Shown: piece by piece, positions 43,077-51,328 of the stretch | How positions within the stretch are numbered: the first letter of the stretch is position 1 | How the letters are laid out: each line of letters starts with the position of its first letter | NCBI GenBank assembly: GCA_018819175.1 | Contig: JAHJQQ010000053.1 | Coordinates: forward strand, 1-64,000 | Direction of reading: 5' to 3' | Origin: Gammaproteobacteria bacterium | Lineage (GTDB): Bacteria; Pseudomonadota; Gammaproteobacteria; Thiohalobacterales; Thiohalobacteraceae | Length of the DNA: 64,000 nt | Translations under genes and position numbers: made by a program | Notes under the pieces: generated by a model | Told to the model about the DNA's origin: nothing | The model's input: only the letters and a program-made list of their open reading frames with translations | The model's database searches: none

Positions 43077-44261
43077 ATGTCTGACATGATTCTGCTTGGT
43101 ACCCGCAAGGGCATCGTCATCTTCGAACGTTCAAATTCCAGCTGGCGCCCGCGACCCATCGAGCATGCGGGCATTCCTGTGTGTTACGCGGCGCGCGATC
43201 CGCGTGACGGTACCTTGTGGACATCACTCGATCATGGGCACTGGGGACCGAAGCTCTCGCGTTCGCGTGACGATGGTGCGACCTGGGAAGATGTGTCGTC
43301 GTTGAAATACCCGGAGGGTGCGCGTTACATCGTCAAATACCTGCCGACGCCGGATTTCGATCCGGACGCGCCGGTCGGTCAGCCGGAGTACAAGGACGCC
43401 ACGGTGTTCAAGATCTGGAATATCGCCTTCGGTCATGCCGATCAACCCGGCAGACTGTATGCCGGTACGATTCCCGGTGGATTGTTCGTCAGTGACGATG
43501 GTGGCGACAACTGGGAACTCAACCGACCGCTGTGGAATCACGACAGTCGCGGGGGCGATCTGTTCGCCGGTGACGCGACCAGCGAGAACCTCTGGAACGG
43601 TACGCCGGCGAGTATCGATTACGGTGTGTTCGAGCCGGGGATTCATTCGATTGTTGTCGACCCGCGCGATGCGCGGCACATGCACATCGCGGTGTCTTCC
43701 GCCGGGGTGCTGGAAACCACCGACGCTGGTGAGACCTGGGAAGGTCGCAATCGCGGCGTGACTAACGACTATATGCCCAATCCGGAAGCGGAGTGGGGCC
43801 ATGATCCGCATTTCGTGACCGGCTGTCCCGAACAGCCGGAGCATCTCTGGCAACAGAACCACTGCGGTGTGTTCTACAGCGCTGACAGCGCGCGGAATTG
43901 GAAAAAGGTGAGCGTGCCCGATGCCGGTGTGCATTTCGGTTTCCCGATTGCGGTCGACGCGCGCGATGGACGGACCGCCTGGGTCGTGCCCGCGCGCGCG
44001 GATTCGGCGCGCATGGCGATCGACGGCGGATTGTACGTGGCGCGCACCACGGACGGCGGGCAATCCTGGCAAGCGTTGCGCAGCGGCCTCCCGCAGGAGA
44101 ATGCCTACGACATCGTGCTGCGGCACGGTCTCGATGTGGCGGGCGATCGTCTGTGCTTCGGCAGCACCACCGGCAACGTCTATTTATCGGAGGATCGCGG
44201 CGACACCTGGCACTGCCTGGGCAGCAATCTCCCGCCGGTGTATTCGGTGCGATTCGGTTGA
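43077..44261 (+). CDS. Asp-box (BNR/sialidase-fold) protein
   Basis: A 394-residue predicted beta-propeller with six Asp-box repeats of the S-x-D-x-G-x-x-W type: SRDDGATWED (about residues 63-72), SDDGGDNWEL, TTDAGETWEG, SADSARNWKK (degenerate), TTDGGQSWQA and SEDRGDTWHC. No signal peptide is visible, so it is probably cytoplasmic, unlike true sialidases. Catalytic Arg triad residues are not obvious. It is followed 5 bp later by a MoaD/ThiS-like gene, a pairing that suggests a protein-modification or sulfur-transfer link. AAGGAGG lies 10 bases before the ATG. Confidence 0.87.
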   Translation: MSDMILLGTRKGIVIFERSNSSWRPRPIEHAGIPVCYAARDPRDGTLWTSLDHGHWGPKLSRSRDDGATWEDVSSLKYPEGARYIVKYLPTPDFDPDAPVGQPEYKDATVFKIWNIAFGHADQPGRLYAGTIPGGLFVSDDGGDNWELNRPLWNHDSRGGDLFAGDATSENLWNGTPASIDYGVFEPGIHSIVVDPRDARHMHIAVSSAGVLETTDAGETWEGRNRGVTNDYMPNPEAEWGHDPHFVTGCPEQPEHLWQQNHCGVFYSADSARNWKKVSVPDAGVHFGFPIAVDARDGRTAWVVPARADSARMAIDGGLYVARTTDGGQSWQALRSGLPQENAYDIVLRHGLDVAGDRLCFGSTTGNVYLSEDRGDTWHCLGSNLPPVYSVRFG

Positions 44262-44266
44262 CCGAC

Positions 44267-44545
44267 ATGGTCAAGGTAGAGATGACAAGTCATCTGTTCC
44301 GGTTCTTTCCGACGCTCGAGAACCGCAGCATCAGCGTGCCGTCTGGCTCGGTCGCTGACGTGCTGCGCGCGGTCAACGCGATCGCGCCCGGTTTCACCGA
44401 TTACGTGCTCGACGAACGCGGCGCGCTGCGTCGGCATGTCAAACTCAGTATCAATGACACCTTGGTGGTCGATCGGCAAAGCCTCTCGGATCGCGTACCG
44501 GAGGGCGGGACCCTGTACATCTTTCAGGCGCTGAGCGGGGGGTAG
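44267..44545 (+). CDS. MoaD/ThiS-family ubiquitin-like protein
   Basis: A 92-residue ubiquitin-fold protein ending in the di-glycine tail SGG, the attachment site for adenylate or thiocarboxylate in MoaD, ThiS and related sulfur carriers. Body motifs include LFRFFPTLENR, GSVADVLRAVNAIAPG and DRVPEGGTLYIFQALSGG. It follows the Asp-box protein by 5 bp. Whether it carries sulfur or is conjugated to a protein is unknown, and no MoeB/ThiF-like E1 gene is in the window. A second ATG at 44282 is possible. A diverged fragment of a similar gene survives at 47138-47168. Confidence 0.85.
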   Translation: MVKVEMTSHLFRFFPTLENRSISVPSGSVADVLRAVNAIAPGFTDYVLDERGALRRHVKLSINDTLVVDRQSLSDRVPEGGTLYIFQALSGG

Positions 44546-44569
44546 GTACAAAGGTAGAGCTGCGTTTAC

Positions 44570-44716
44570 GTGACTGAGTCTGCAAACGTCCCGCAAGGAT
44601 ATCAGCCGCAAACCCTCGGATCCTGGATTGACGAATATCATCGTGGACCCCTGTATCCGGTGGCGATCCGCCTGGTCCGGTATCGCGATGTTCTCATGCC
44701 GGCCGGGCAGGCGTAA
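44570..44716 (+). CDS. Doubtful 48-residue frame
   Basis: A GTG-initiated frame (VTESANVPQGYQPQTLGSWI at the start, ending VLMPAGQA) fills the gap between the MoaD-like and hemerythrin genes. It has a protein-like composition but no clear ribosome site and no family I recognise. It may be a remnant of a larger gene. Confidence 0.22.
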   Translation: MTESANVPQGYQPQTLGSWIDEYHRGPLYPVAIRLVRYRDVLMPAGQA

Positions 44717-44777
44717 TCTGGGAACGAGTCCATCCGCTTAAGGGCTGTGACCTTCCTCAGAAACAGGAGACACACGC

Positions 44778-45179
44778 ATGAAAGATCTGGTGTGGGACAA
44801 GGTGCTGAGCGTCGGGATTGACGAGATCGACGAGGATCACCACAGGCTGGTGGACCTTTTCAATATGCTCAACCAGTCCGTCTCGGAAGGGGCTGCGCCG
44901 GACTATCTGACCGCGCTCCTGGAGGAACTCATCAACTGCACGGTCTGGCACTTCAGTCACGAGGAGCGGTTGATGCTGCAGCACCGTTACGCAGGCTATG
45001 CTGAGCACAAGTCCGAGCATCAGGATCTGATCAAGAGCGTCAGGCAGCTTCAGAAAAAAATCATCGAAAGCGGCGGATTCGATGCCGATGCAGATCTTGA
45101 ATTTCTGGAGAGCTGGCTGACAATGCACATTCTTTCCAACGATATGAAGCTGGGTTCCTATCTCGCCGAGGTGATCTAG
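44778..45179 (+). CDS. Bacteriohemerythrin
   Basis: A 133-residue, single-domain hemerythrin with the full diiron ligand set: His21 or His22, H58-x3-E62, H77-x3-H81 and H117-x4-D122. Such proteins bind oxygen reversibly in the cytoplasm and deliver or store it, or sense it in microaerobes. A purine-rich CAGGAGA lies before the ATG. It is followed, after a REP element, by a stand-alone CZB protein. It is consistent with the low-oxygen theme set by nifJ and the FNR box. Confidence 0.93.
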   Translation: MKDLVWDKVLSVGIDEIDEDHHRLVDLFNMLNQSVSEGAAPDYLTALLEELINCTVWHFSHEERLMLQHRYAGYAEHKSEHQDLIKSVRQLQKKIIESGGFDADADLEFLESWLTMHILSNDMKLGSYLAEVI

Positions 45180-45252
45180 GTGCCGTTCGCAGCGCGGGAA
45201 TGACTGGCGCCCCGCCACGCAAAAACCTGGATCACGAAAATATAATTATCTC

Positions 45253-45290
45253 CGTCATTGCGAGGCGCGTAGCGCCGTGGCAATCTCGTT
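45253..45290. repeat. REP-type hairpin
   Basis: CCGTCATTGCGAGGCGCGTAG and the complementary GGCAATCTCG arm form a typical REP hairpin between the hemerythrin and CZB genes. It is also found inside family A elements at 32.0 and 37.4 kb. Confidence 0.6.
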
Positions 45291-45350
45291 TTTATGCGAG
45301 TAAAGTGCGCTGACCACCTATATTCATACCGCAGAATAGGAGAGCAGGTC

Positions 45351-45806
45351 TTGAGTAGCGTTTCATCTGAGGAACTTAAGAAAATTCTGGATGTGGTCGA
45401 AGTCGCACTGTTCAACCATTCCAAGTGGTACGAAGACTTGATGCGCAGACTCCTTTGTCGTTTACCTTTACCCGATGCAGTAATCGCCAAGGACGCGCAT
45501 CGACAATGCGCCTTCGGTACCTGGTTCTATAAAATAGGTGAAACCTACGTCGAAGATTTGCCCGCATTCAAGAAGATCGGCGAGATGCACCGGGTCATGC
45601 ACGAAAATGCTCGAGAGGTTTCGCAGATCATCAAGGCCAACGGCTATGCCACCGAAATGGAATATGATTCTTTCCATCGCAAGCTGATGCAATTCCGGGG
45701 TGAACTGGGTAATTTGCGGGACAAGATCTGTCGCACGCTCGCGCACACGGATACCAACGTGCAAACGCAGGAAGCAGTAGCTAAAGAGGAAAATGGATTG
45801 GACTGA
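45351..45806 (+). CDS. Stand-alone CZB (zinc-binding chemoreceptor-type) domain protein
   Basis: A 151-residue protein consisting of a CZB domain with the ligand pattern His23, Cys53 (QCAFGTW), His80 and His84. It lacks any output domain; compare the DgcZ-like protein at 38.7 kb, where the same domain is joined to GGDEF. CZB domains bind zinc and in some receptors sense HOCl through the Cys. The TTG at 45351 is preferred because AGGAG lies 8 bases upstream, while the alternative ATG at 45294 falls inside a REP-adjacent region. It may act as a sensor or zinc buffer in trans, possibly with the hemerythrin. Confidence 0.82.
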   Translation: MSSVSSEELKKILDVVEVALFNHSKWYEDLMRRLLCRLPLPDAVIAKDAHRQCAFGTWFYKIGETYVEDLPAFKKIGEMHRVMHENAREVSQIIKANGYATEMEYDSFHRKLMQFRGELGNLRDKICRTLAHTDTNVQTQEAVAKEENGLD

Positions 45807-45932
45807 GCTATCGCGCAGATATTATTGGCCAGAGTAATGAAACACGACATATAGCCGGGTAGGCGTGATGGAGTGTTGCAAGTAGCGCAATAGTTTTTTA
45901 CTCTGCCTCAACTACCACAAGGAGCCAAAGCC

Positions 45933-46661
45933 ATGAAACTCAAGTCACGATTCAATTCGCAAATGCTGGCAAGTGTGTTGCTTGCCGTGCCCTTGACCGC
46001 TTCTGCCGAGTGGGCGGGCAGTGCGAATGTCGCCTTGACCAGCGATTATGTGTTTCGCGGTGTCAGCCAGACCGACGAGGATCCGGCCATCCAAGGCGGT
46101 CTCGATCTTGGCCACGATTCCGGGTTGTACATCGGCGCCTGGGCCTCGAATGTCGATTTCAACGAGGAAGACAGCACCGATCCCGCGGCCGACGATGCCG
46201 CCGACATGGAGCTGGATGTGTATCTGGGCTATGCGAACGAGATTGGCGACATCAGCTACGATGTCAGTTTCCTGCGCTATATCTATCCTGGCGCCGACGC
46301 CGACCTCGATTACAACGAGCTGATCGTTACGCTTGGCTACAGTGACTTCACCGGTACGCTCGCCTATTCAAACGATGTGTTCAACACCGACGAGACCGGC
46401 ATCTATTACAACCTGTCCTATGCACACGAGTTCATGGACGCGTTCACGGTTACGGCCGGCGCCGGATACTACGACTTCGACGAGAATGTGAGCGGAGCGG
46501 GTGCCCCCGACAGCTATGTCGACTACCACCTGGGCGTAGGCAAATCCCTTGTCGGCTTCGACTTCGACCTGTCCTGGTACGACACCAACAGCGATGGCAG
46601 CGATCTTTATGGTGATATCGCCGACAGCCGGGTGGTGCTGACGATCTCGAAAGAGCTGTAG
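45933..46661 (+). CDS. TorF-family putative outer-membrane porin
   Basis: A 242-residue protein with a signal peptide (cleavage after TASA, residue 25). It then has alternating beta-strand pattern and the conserved ANVALTSDYVFRGVSQTDED start of the TIGR02001 (TorF) family. It ends in VVLTISKEL rather than an aromatic residue. The family is predicted to form small beta-barrels of unknown substrate. It has AAGGAGC 8 bases before the ATG. It is monocistronic and followed by a strong hairpin at 46685-46727. Confidence 0.88.
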   Translation: MKLKSRFNSQMLASVLLAVPLTASAEWAGSANVALTSDYVFRGVSQTDEDPAIQGGLDLGHDSGLYIGAWASNVDFNEEDSTDPAADDAADMELDVYLGYANEIGDISYDVSFLRYIYPGADADLDYNELIVTLGYSDFTGTLAYSNDVFNTDETGIYYNLSYAHEFMDAFTVTAGAGYYDFDENVSGAGAPDSYVDYHLGVGKSLVGFDFDLSWYDTNSDGSDLYGDIADSRVVLTISKEL

Positions 46662-46684
46662 AACCGTGTTAAATGTTAAAAGTT

Positions 46685-46727
46685 AAAAGGGACGGAGGGA
46701 ATAAAGTTTATTCCCTCCGTCCCCTTT
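46685..46727. terminator. GGGACGGAGGGAATAAA hairpin (copy 1), possible terminator
   Basis: An almost loop-free 20-bp inverted repeat, GGGACGGAGGGAATAAAG and its complement, lies 23 bp after the porin stop. A short T run follows on the plus strand. Near-identical copies at 47170, 52339 and 54194 show it is a dispersed repeat as well as a possible terminator. Confidence 0.6.
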
Positions 46728-46785
46728 AACGAGACATCAAGCAGGCTCGCGTCTATCTTGCCGACTACGAACAGAGGGTGAAGCC

Positions 46786-47059
46786 ATGAGCAAGAAAACA
46801 GCAAGCGCGGCATACGAAGAGATTCTGCTGGAGGACCTGAAAGATCCCGCGGAAGCGGCTGCCTATCTGCAAGCCGCGCTCGAAGATGAAGAGCCTGCCG
46901 TGTTTCTGCTCGCGTTGCGACAAGTAGCGCAGGCGCAAGGCACATGTGGGCCGCGAAAGCCTTTACAAAACACTTTCTGAAAACGGCAACCCGGAACTGC
47001 GCACTATCAACAGCCTGCTGCATGCGATGGGACTGCGATTGTCAGTGACGGCAGGGTGA
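46786..47059 (+). pseudogene. Antitoxin pseudogene of the HigA-like (COG3636) addiction-module family
   Basis: The frame starts MSKKTASAAYEEILLEDLKD and continues like other probable addiction-module antitoxins to LALRQVAQAQG. It then shifts frame: the continuation VGRESLYKTLSENGNPEL and LLHAMGLRLSVTAG ends with TGA at 47057-47059. Compared with the intact paralogue at 50736-51023, a block of about ten residues around the first helix of the HTH (GMSQLAKDTGL) is missing. No cognate toxin is next to it. Confidence 0.8.
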
Positions 47060-47137
47060 ATATTTCTATCCCTATTAGTTAAGCAACGTCTGATTAATGC
47101 CTAACCCGTCATTCCGGCGAATGCCGGAATCCATTTT

Positions 47138-47168
47138 ACGTGCTTGACGAGCGCGGCGTGCTGCGTGG
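47138..47168 (+). other. Fragment of a MoaD-like gene
   Basis: A 31-bp stretch encodes YVLDERGVLRG, matching YVLDERGALRR in the intact MoaD-like gene at 44.4 kb with three third-position differences. It lies between a REP arm (47102-47136) and the second GGACGGAGG hairpin. It is likely a recombination relic. Confidence 0.6.
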
Positions 47169-47169
47169 A

Positions 47170-47215
47170 TTAAAGGGGACGGAGGAAATAAGTTTATTCT
47201 CTCCGTCCCCTTTAA
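47170..47215. repeat. GGGGACGGAGG hairpin (copy 2)
   Basis: The same loop-free hairpin as at 46685 with a few changes (GGGGACGGAGGAAATAAG and complement). It could terminate transcription in both directions between two pseudogenes. Confidence 0.65.
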
Positions 47216-47221
47216 CTTCTT

Positions 47222-47509
47222 TTATTTGTGAACAGCACTCGCATGTAATTGCACACCCAGCGCTCGCACCAGCTTTAGCACTGTGTCATAGCGCGGCTTC
47301 GCGCCCGGCGCCAATGCCTTGTAAAGACTTTCGCGGCCGAGGCCGGTGTCTTTTGCGAGTTGTGACATACCGCGTTCCTTGGCGACATCGGCAATCGCGA
47401 TGAGGAAAACATTGGGGTTTGGATCTTCGAGTGCCGCATTCAGATACTCGGCGATGACTTCATCATTATCGAGATAATCGGCGGCATCGAAAGGCGCGGG
47501 TTATTTCAT
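47222..47509 (-). pseudogene. Antitoxin pseudogene with stop at codon 3
   Basis: Nearly identical over its length to the intact antitoxin gene at 50736-51023, but codon 3 is TAA (ATG AAA TAA) instead of AAG. The rest of the frame is intact, including the HTH region (ERGMSQLAKDTGLGRESL) and the C-terminus HASAVHK. No alternative start with a ribosome site is evident near the N-terminus. Confidence 0.8.
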
Positions 47510-47512
47510 GTT

Positions 47513-47690
47513 TCAGCGCTCCAGCTTCTTGAACAATGCAATCGCCTGCTTGATGTCACGCCGTTGCGTGGACTTGTTCCCAGCGCAGAGCAACAAAAAC
47601 ACGCATTCGACCATGCATCCGTAATACACCAAAATCCCTTTAACCACGTATCGAAGATAGGTGATTGCTCGGGTATTGAGCGCAGCTTAT
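47513..47690 (-). pseudogene. RelE/HigB-like toxin remnant with internal deletion
   Basis: Read on the minus strand, a FDTWLKGF start is followed directly by the C-terminal part LLLCAGNKSTQRRDIKQAIA with FKKLER and stop at 47513. About 30-40 residues seen in the 51.0-kb homologue are lost and the frames do not match. It lies 3 bp upstream of the antitoxin pseudogene, reproducing the toxin-antitoxin order. Confidence 0.7.
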
Positions 47691-47992
47691 CGAGGTGTTT
47701 GCTCGGCACATTCTCTACCGACCTACTAGACATTACGGTTTGACCGGCCGCTTGCACGATTTTCGCAGGGCCTTCAGCCGCGGTCGGCAGTAGGCGAACT
47801 TGCAAGCGCCCATGTCGAATTCAGCGTTTTGACATAAATCAATATACCGGAAATACTCCGGCCACTCTTAATTCGGTTGCTTGCGCGGGAGCGTTGCATA
47901 GACAACAGATAGAACAGTGTGCAATGCATGCGGACCGTACGAAGGGTGTCCACGGGGTCTGGATAGTCATAACACTTAACAAGGAGAATTGA

Positions 47993-49186
47993 ATGAAATC
48001 GATATACAAACTCTTCGTAGTCCTGGCGGCAATACTTTCCTTAACAACATTCAGCGCGCATGCAGCAATTGATCCCGGAGCCTCATCCGTCCTGCTACGC
48101 ACCTCCTGCGACGACGGCGCTGGCGGCACGCTGAATAACTGCTTCAACGCTCCTGGCACGCTCATGAACTGGATCAAGAACACGCGCCAACCCAGCGCGA
48201 CGAGCACGTTGGTGGTGGATATCGGACCGGGCACCTATCAGCGTATCGAATGGCTCTGCGCGCCGGGGCAAGGGCATGTATCCTTCCGTGGCGCTGGGCG
48301 AGGCCGCACCGTGTTCACCAATGATTTCGTGCTGGGCAATGCCATGACGTTTCAAAATTGCGAGAACCTCACGTTCGACAGTATGACCATCAACGCGAAG
48401 TTCATCAGTGTGGTCTGGGCGGGAAAAGGCAATGCGACCTGGACGGATGTCGAACTCGTCGCGGGTTATGCGACATGGTATGAAACACCCGAAAACCAGT
48501 TGTCGACCGGTTCAGTGTGTCCAAGCGGTGTCAACAACGAGCATAAATTTTTCTCCAGCTCGCTTATCCTGAAGAATCCCACGATCGGCGCGCTCATCTA
48601 TCTCAATAACTGCGGGATCACCTGGTTCTTCGGTTCGGAGCTGGTGCTCGATGTTCCTTCCACGACATGGGGCGGCGTTGCGATGGGCGTGAAATCTTCA
48701 GGCGCCGGGCATGAAGTGCACCTGTACGGTTCCAATATCCGCCTCTTCAGCGGCGATAACAGTGCTGCTACGGGGCTGGTCGCGCTTAACGCTAATACCA
48801 GTGGCCAGATACATATACATGGCACGGGTATCGATGTGATATCGACCAAAGACATCCCGGTGACTGCCTTGCAGGCCACTACCAGTGGCGGTATCCATGC
48901 CGATGAGTCTGCCTATGTAATGAGGACCGGCCCCGGCGGAACGGTGACGCGTATCAGCAACAATGGCGGTCATGTCCACGGTGTTTATACATGGATGCAC
49001 GTCCCCGATACGGATGGCAATTCGGCGACTGTCGATACCAACTACTTCTCGGTTAATGGCGCCGACCAGACGTTCGTCAAAGTCGGTACCAGTGACGGTC
49101 ATCCGCATCCCGCGATTTACAGCGATGCATGCACTGCCGCTGCCCGTTGGTATGACACGGTAGACAAAGTCTGCAGAGGCCAATAA
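47993..49186 (+). CDS. Secreted right-handed beta-helix-like protein
   Basis: A 397-residue protein with a signal peptide (FVVLAAILSLTTFSAHA, cleavage near residue 25). The mature protein is rich in short strands and Asn/Gly turns: LVVDIGPGTYQRIEWL, VSFRGAGRGRTVFTND, FQNCENLTFDSMTINA, then HVHGVYTWMHVPD. This resembles parallel beta-helix, pectate-lyase-like folds, but no catalytic motif is seen. Six Cys residues in the mature part may form disulfides. AAGGAG lies 6 bases before the ATG. It ends at a good terminator. The function is unknown; surface or matrix localisation is possible. Confidence 0.75.
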   Translation: MKSIYKLFVVLAAILSLTTFSAHAAIDPGASSVLLRTSCDDGAGGTLNNCFNAPGTLMNWIKNTRQPSATSTLVVDIGPGTYQRIEWLCAPGQGHVSFRGAGRGRTVFTNDFVLGNAMTFQNCENLTFDSMTINAKFISVVWAGKGNATWTDVELVAGYATWYETPENQLSTGSVCPSGVNNEHKFFSSSLILKNPTIGALIYLNNCGITWFFGSELVLDVPSTTWGGVAMGVKSSGAGHEVHLYGSNIRLFSGDNSAATGLVALNANTSGQIHIHGTGIDVISTKDIPVTALQATTSGGIHADESAYVMRTGPGGTVTRISNNGGHVHGVYTWMHVPDTDGNSATVDTNYFSVNGADQTFVKVGTSDGHPHPAIYSDACTAAARWYDTVDKVCRGQ

Positions 49187-49218
49187 TAGTACAAACCCCT
49201 CGCTATCCGGTTCCGTTT

Positions 49219-49256
49219 GGCGCGTTGGCTCAGAGAGCCAACGCGCCATTTTTTTC
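49219..49256 (+). terminator. Rho-independent terminator
   Basis: GGCGCGTTGGCT pairs perfectly with AGCCAACGCGCC around a 5-nt loop and is followed by ATTTTTTT on the plus strand. It lies 32 bp after the beta-helix protein gene. Confidence 0.93.
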
Positions 49257-49320
49257 GCAGGTATACTCAAAGGCGAGAAAGATGGCTCGGAGTGCATTTT
49301 AGACAATCCAAGGAGGAGAC

Positions 49321-50070
49321 ATGATCTTCAAGCAACTATTCGAACCGGTCTCCAGCACCTATACCTATCTCCTCGGTTGTGAGGAGACCGGACAGGCGAT
49401 ACTGATCGACGCAGTACTGCCCGCTTGGCAGCGCGACCTCGCGGAGCTCAACAAGCTTGGCATGAAGCTCGTTTATACGCTCGACACCCACATCCATGCC
49501 GACCACATTACTGCCGCGCGCAAACTCAAACTGGAAGCCGGCAGCCGCATCGCGCACCCGGCGGTCGATCAGCTTGCCTGCGTGGACATGCCGCTGGAAG
49601 AAGGCAAGCTGTTGGACCTCGGCAGCATCCGCTTGGCGCCGTTGTTCACGCCGGGTCACACCGACGGTCATCATGCCTACCGGGTCGGCGACCGCGTGTT
49701 CACCGGTGATGCGCTGCTGATCGACGCCTGCGGGCGCACCGACTTCCAGAACGGTGATGCCCCCACGCTCTATCGCAGTGTGCACGACAAGCTGTTCTCG
49801 CTGCCGGAAGACACGCTGGTGTACCCGGCGCACGATTACCAGGGTCGGCGCGTGTCCAGTATCGGCCAGGAGAAGATGCGCAATCCGCGCCTCGGTGGTG
49901 ACAAGCCCCTCGCGGAGTTCGTGAAAATCATGGAGGAGATGGATCTCGCCTATCCGAAATTCATCGACTACGCGCTTCCGGGCAACCGCGAATGCGGCGT
50001 CTGTCCTACCGGCGTGCCGGATGACCTGCAACAGTATTGCACGCAGATCGAAGCGAGCGTGCAGGGCTGA
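49321..50070 (+). CDS. MBL-fold persulfide dioxygenase (ETHE1-like)
   Basis: A 249-residue metallo-beta-lactamase-fold protein. The metal-binding motif THIHADH (residues 56-62), His113 (PGHTDGHH), Asp130 and a C-terminal His in YPAHDYQG provide one iron site. LIDACGRTDFQNGD matches the ETHE1 block with its conserved Cys and Arg. ETHE1 enzymes oxidise glutathione persulfide to sulfite in sulfide detoxification. No rhodanese domain is fused. AAGGAGGAG lies 4 bases before the ATG. It has no operon partner; the short gap from the beta-helix gene is closed by a terminator. Confidence 0.9.
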   Translation: MIFKQLFEPVSSTYTYLLGCEETGQAILIDAVLPAWQRDLAELNKLGMKLVYTLDTHIHADHITAARKLKLEAGSRIAHPAVDQLACVDMPLEEGKLLDLGSIRLAPLFTPGHTDGHHAYRVGDRVFTGDALLIDACGRTDFQNGDAPTLYRSVHDKLFSLPEDTLVYPAHDYQGRRVSSIGQEKMRNPRLGGDKPLAEFVKIMEEMDLAYPKFIDYALPGNRECGVCPTGVPDDLQQYCTQIEASVQG

Positions 50071-50089
50071 AAATAAGTAGGACTCGACT

Positions 50090-50170
50090 CACTGCTGTCC
50101 CAGTAACTCCCTCTTGATATCGCAAAATGCGACATCAAGAGGCCGAAAAAAGGGAATAGGGGACACCCAT
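50090..50170. repeat. Truncated family E MITE end
   Basis: CACTGCTGTCCCAGTAACTCC reproduces the left end of the family E elements at 30.2 and 58.1 kb, but the sequence then diverges into a short CCTCTTGATATCGC hairpin and no right end exists. The gap to 50474 shows no gene. Confidence 0.65.
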
Positions 50171-50474
50171 TAGTCGCTCGTCCCCTTAGTCTGATGGTGG
50201 TCACCCAGGAAGTTGTTCTGATTTTTTACATAAAATTACTAGGTTTTTGTTCCTCGCCAGTGGTCACGTAAGAGTCATTTTCAGGAATTACAGAATCCTA
50301 GACGAACATCGTGATTCGTCTGTACCGCCAGCGTGTGTCGGCGCTGCTTACATGTATTCAGAACATCAATTCGCACCACAGATATAACCATCTGATTTTC
50401 AGGCAAGGTGTATTTGGTGGAATGGATATTGCTGATTAGATCACACACCCCGAATCACGAGGCCTGATCATGAA

Positions 50475-50690
50475 TCACAAGGCAAACCTTCTCACTCGGT
50501 TGGGCATGACTACCCTCACTGCGGTATCAGCGGTGATGGAGCGTTCGCCACGCAGGATGGCCGCGATGCGGTTGTGCGGGACGGCGATGGCGTCGGCCAG
50601 CGCACGCGCCGAGAGGCCGAGCGCGTCCATGTCTTCCTGCAGCAGTTCACCGGGATGAATGAGAGGTAGCTTGTTGACGGGGCGGGCCAT
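50475..50690 (-). pseudogene. higA: Truncated higA antitoxin
   Basis: The frame encodes MARPVNKLPLIHPGELLQED followed by the HTH region LSARALADAIAVPHNRIAAI and GERSITADTAVRV, the typical HigA N-terminal two thirds. It then diverges into MPNRVRRFAL and stops at 71 residues, where complete HigA proteins of about 95 continue with an EFW-type dimerisation end. It is therefore truncated; residual DNA binding is possible. Confidence 0.75.
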
Positions 50691-50703
50691 GTCACGCTCC
50701 AGT

Positions 50704-50738
50704 TCAGTGGTAGTCTACGATATCGACGTCTTCAATCA
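50704..50738 (-). pseudogene. higB C-terminal remnant
   Basis: The last 11 codons, IEDVDIVDYH and TGA, are the typical end of a HigB toxin and lie immediately upstream of the truncated higA. The rest of higB is gone, replaced by the antitoxin gene ending at 50736. This marks where one toxin-antitoxin module was inserted into another. Confidence 0.65.
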
Positions 50739-51023
50739 CTTATGCGCAGCGCTCGCATGCAGTTGCACACCCAGCGCGCGGACCAGCTTCAATACCGTGT
50801 CATAACGTGGTTTCGCGCCAGGCGCCAATGCCTTGTAAAGACTTTCGCGGCCGAGGCCGGTGTCTTTCGCCAGTTGTGACATACCGCGTGCTTTGGCGAC
50901 ATCGGCAATCGCGATGAGGAAAACATCGGGGTTTGGATCTTCGAGTGCCGCATTCAGATACTCGGCGATGACTTCATCATTGTCGAGGTAATCGGCGGCA
51001 TCGAAAGGTGCAGTCTTCTTCAT
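50736..51023 (-). CDS. HTH antitoxin of an addiction module (COG3636 type)
   Basis: A 95-residue DNA-binding antitoxin: MKKTAPFDAADYLDNDEVIA start, an HTH in MSQLAKDTGLGRESLYKALA and a C-terminus VLKLVRALGVQLHASA. This family pairs with RelE/HigB-fold toxins and represses its own operon. The toxin frame upstream carries a frameshift, so the antitoxin is probably the only intact member here. It lies 3 bp after the toxin stop. The stop codon overlaps the higB remnant. A second copy at 47222-47509 has a premature stop. Confidence 0.9.
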   Translation of the reverse strand: MKKTAPFDAADYLDNDEVIAEYLNAALEDPNPDVFLIAIADVAKARGMSQLAKDTGLGRESLYKALAPGAKPRYDTVLKLVRALGVQLHASAAHK

Positions 51024-51026
51024 GCT

Positions 51027-51325
51027 TCAACGCTCCAACGTCTTGAACAGCGCAATCGCCTGCTTGATGTCACGCCGTTGCGTGGACTTGTTTCCAGCGC
51101 AGAGCAACAAATACACGCGTTCACCTAGGCGCCCGTAATACACCCGATAACCAGGGCCGGCGTGAATCCGCATCTCCGAGACGCCTGCACCGACAGGTGC
51201 GCAGTCGCCGTTGTTCCTTGTTCGGCCGAGCGGACGCGGGCAAGGATGCGGGCTTTCCCGATGGGGTCGCGTAATTCCTTCAGCCACGCATCGAACTCTA
51301 CGGTGCGTATGAATCCATTCGTGGA
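51027..51325 (-). pseudogene. RelE/HigB-like toxin gene with a frameshift
   Basis: The N-terminal frame reads FIRTVEFDAWLKELRDPIGK and ILARVRSAEQG. The homologous continuation NNGDCAPVGAGVSEMRIHAG, VYYGRLGERVYLLLCAGNKS and IKQAIALFKTLER lies one frame away. One missing A in a GGAACAAC stretch near 51220 explains the shift. A clear in-frame ATG start is also lacking, so the 5-prime end may be damaged. Restoring one base would give a full-length toxin, so a sequencing error in this short A run cannot be excluded. Confidence 0.8.
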
Positions 51326-51328
51326 CTG

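Noticed and set aside
43224..44126. A 300-residue minus-strand frame opposite the Asp-box gene
   Set aside because: The Asp-box repeats lie on the plus strand; the antisense frame is compositional.
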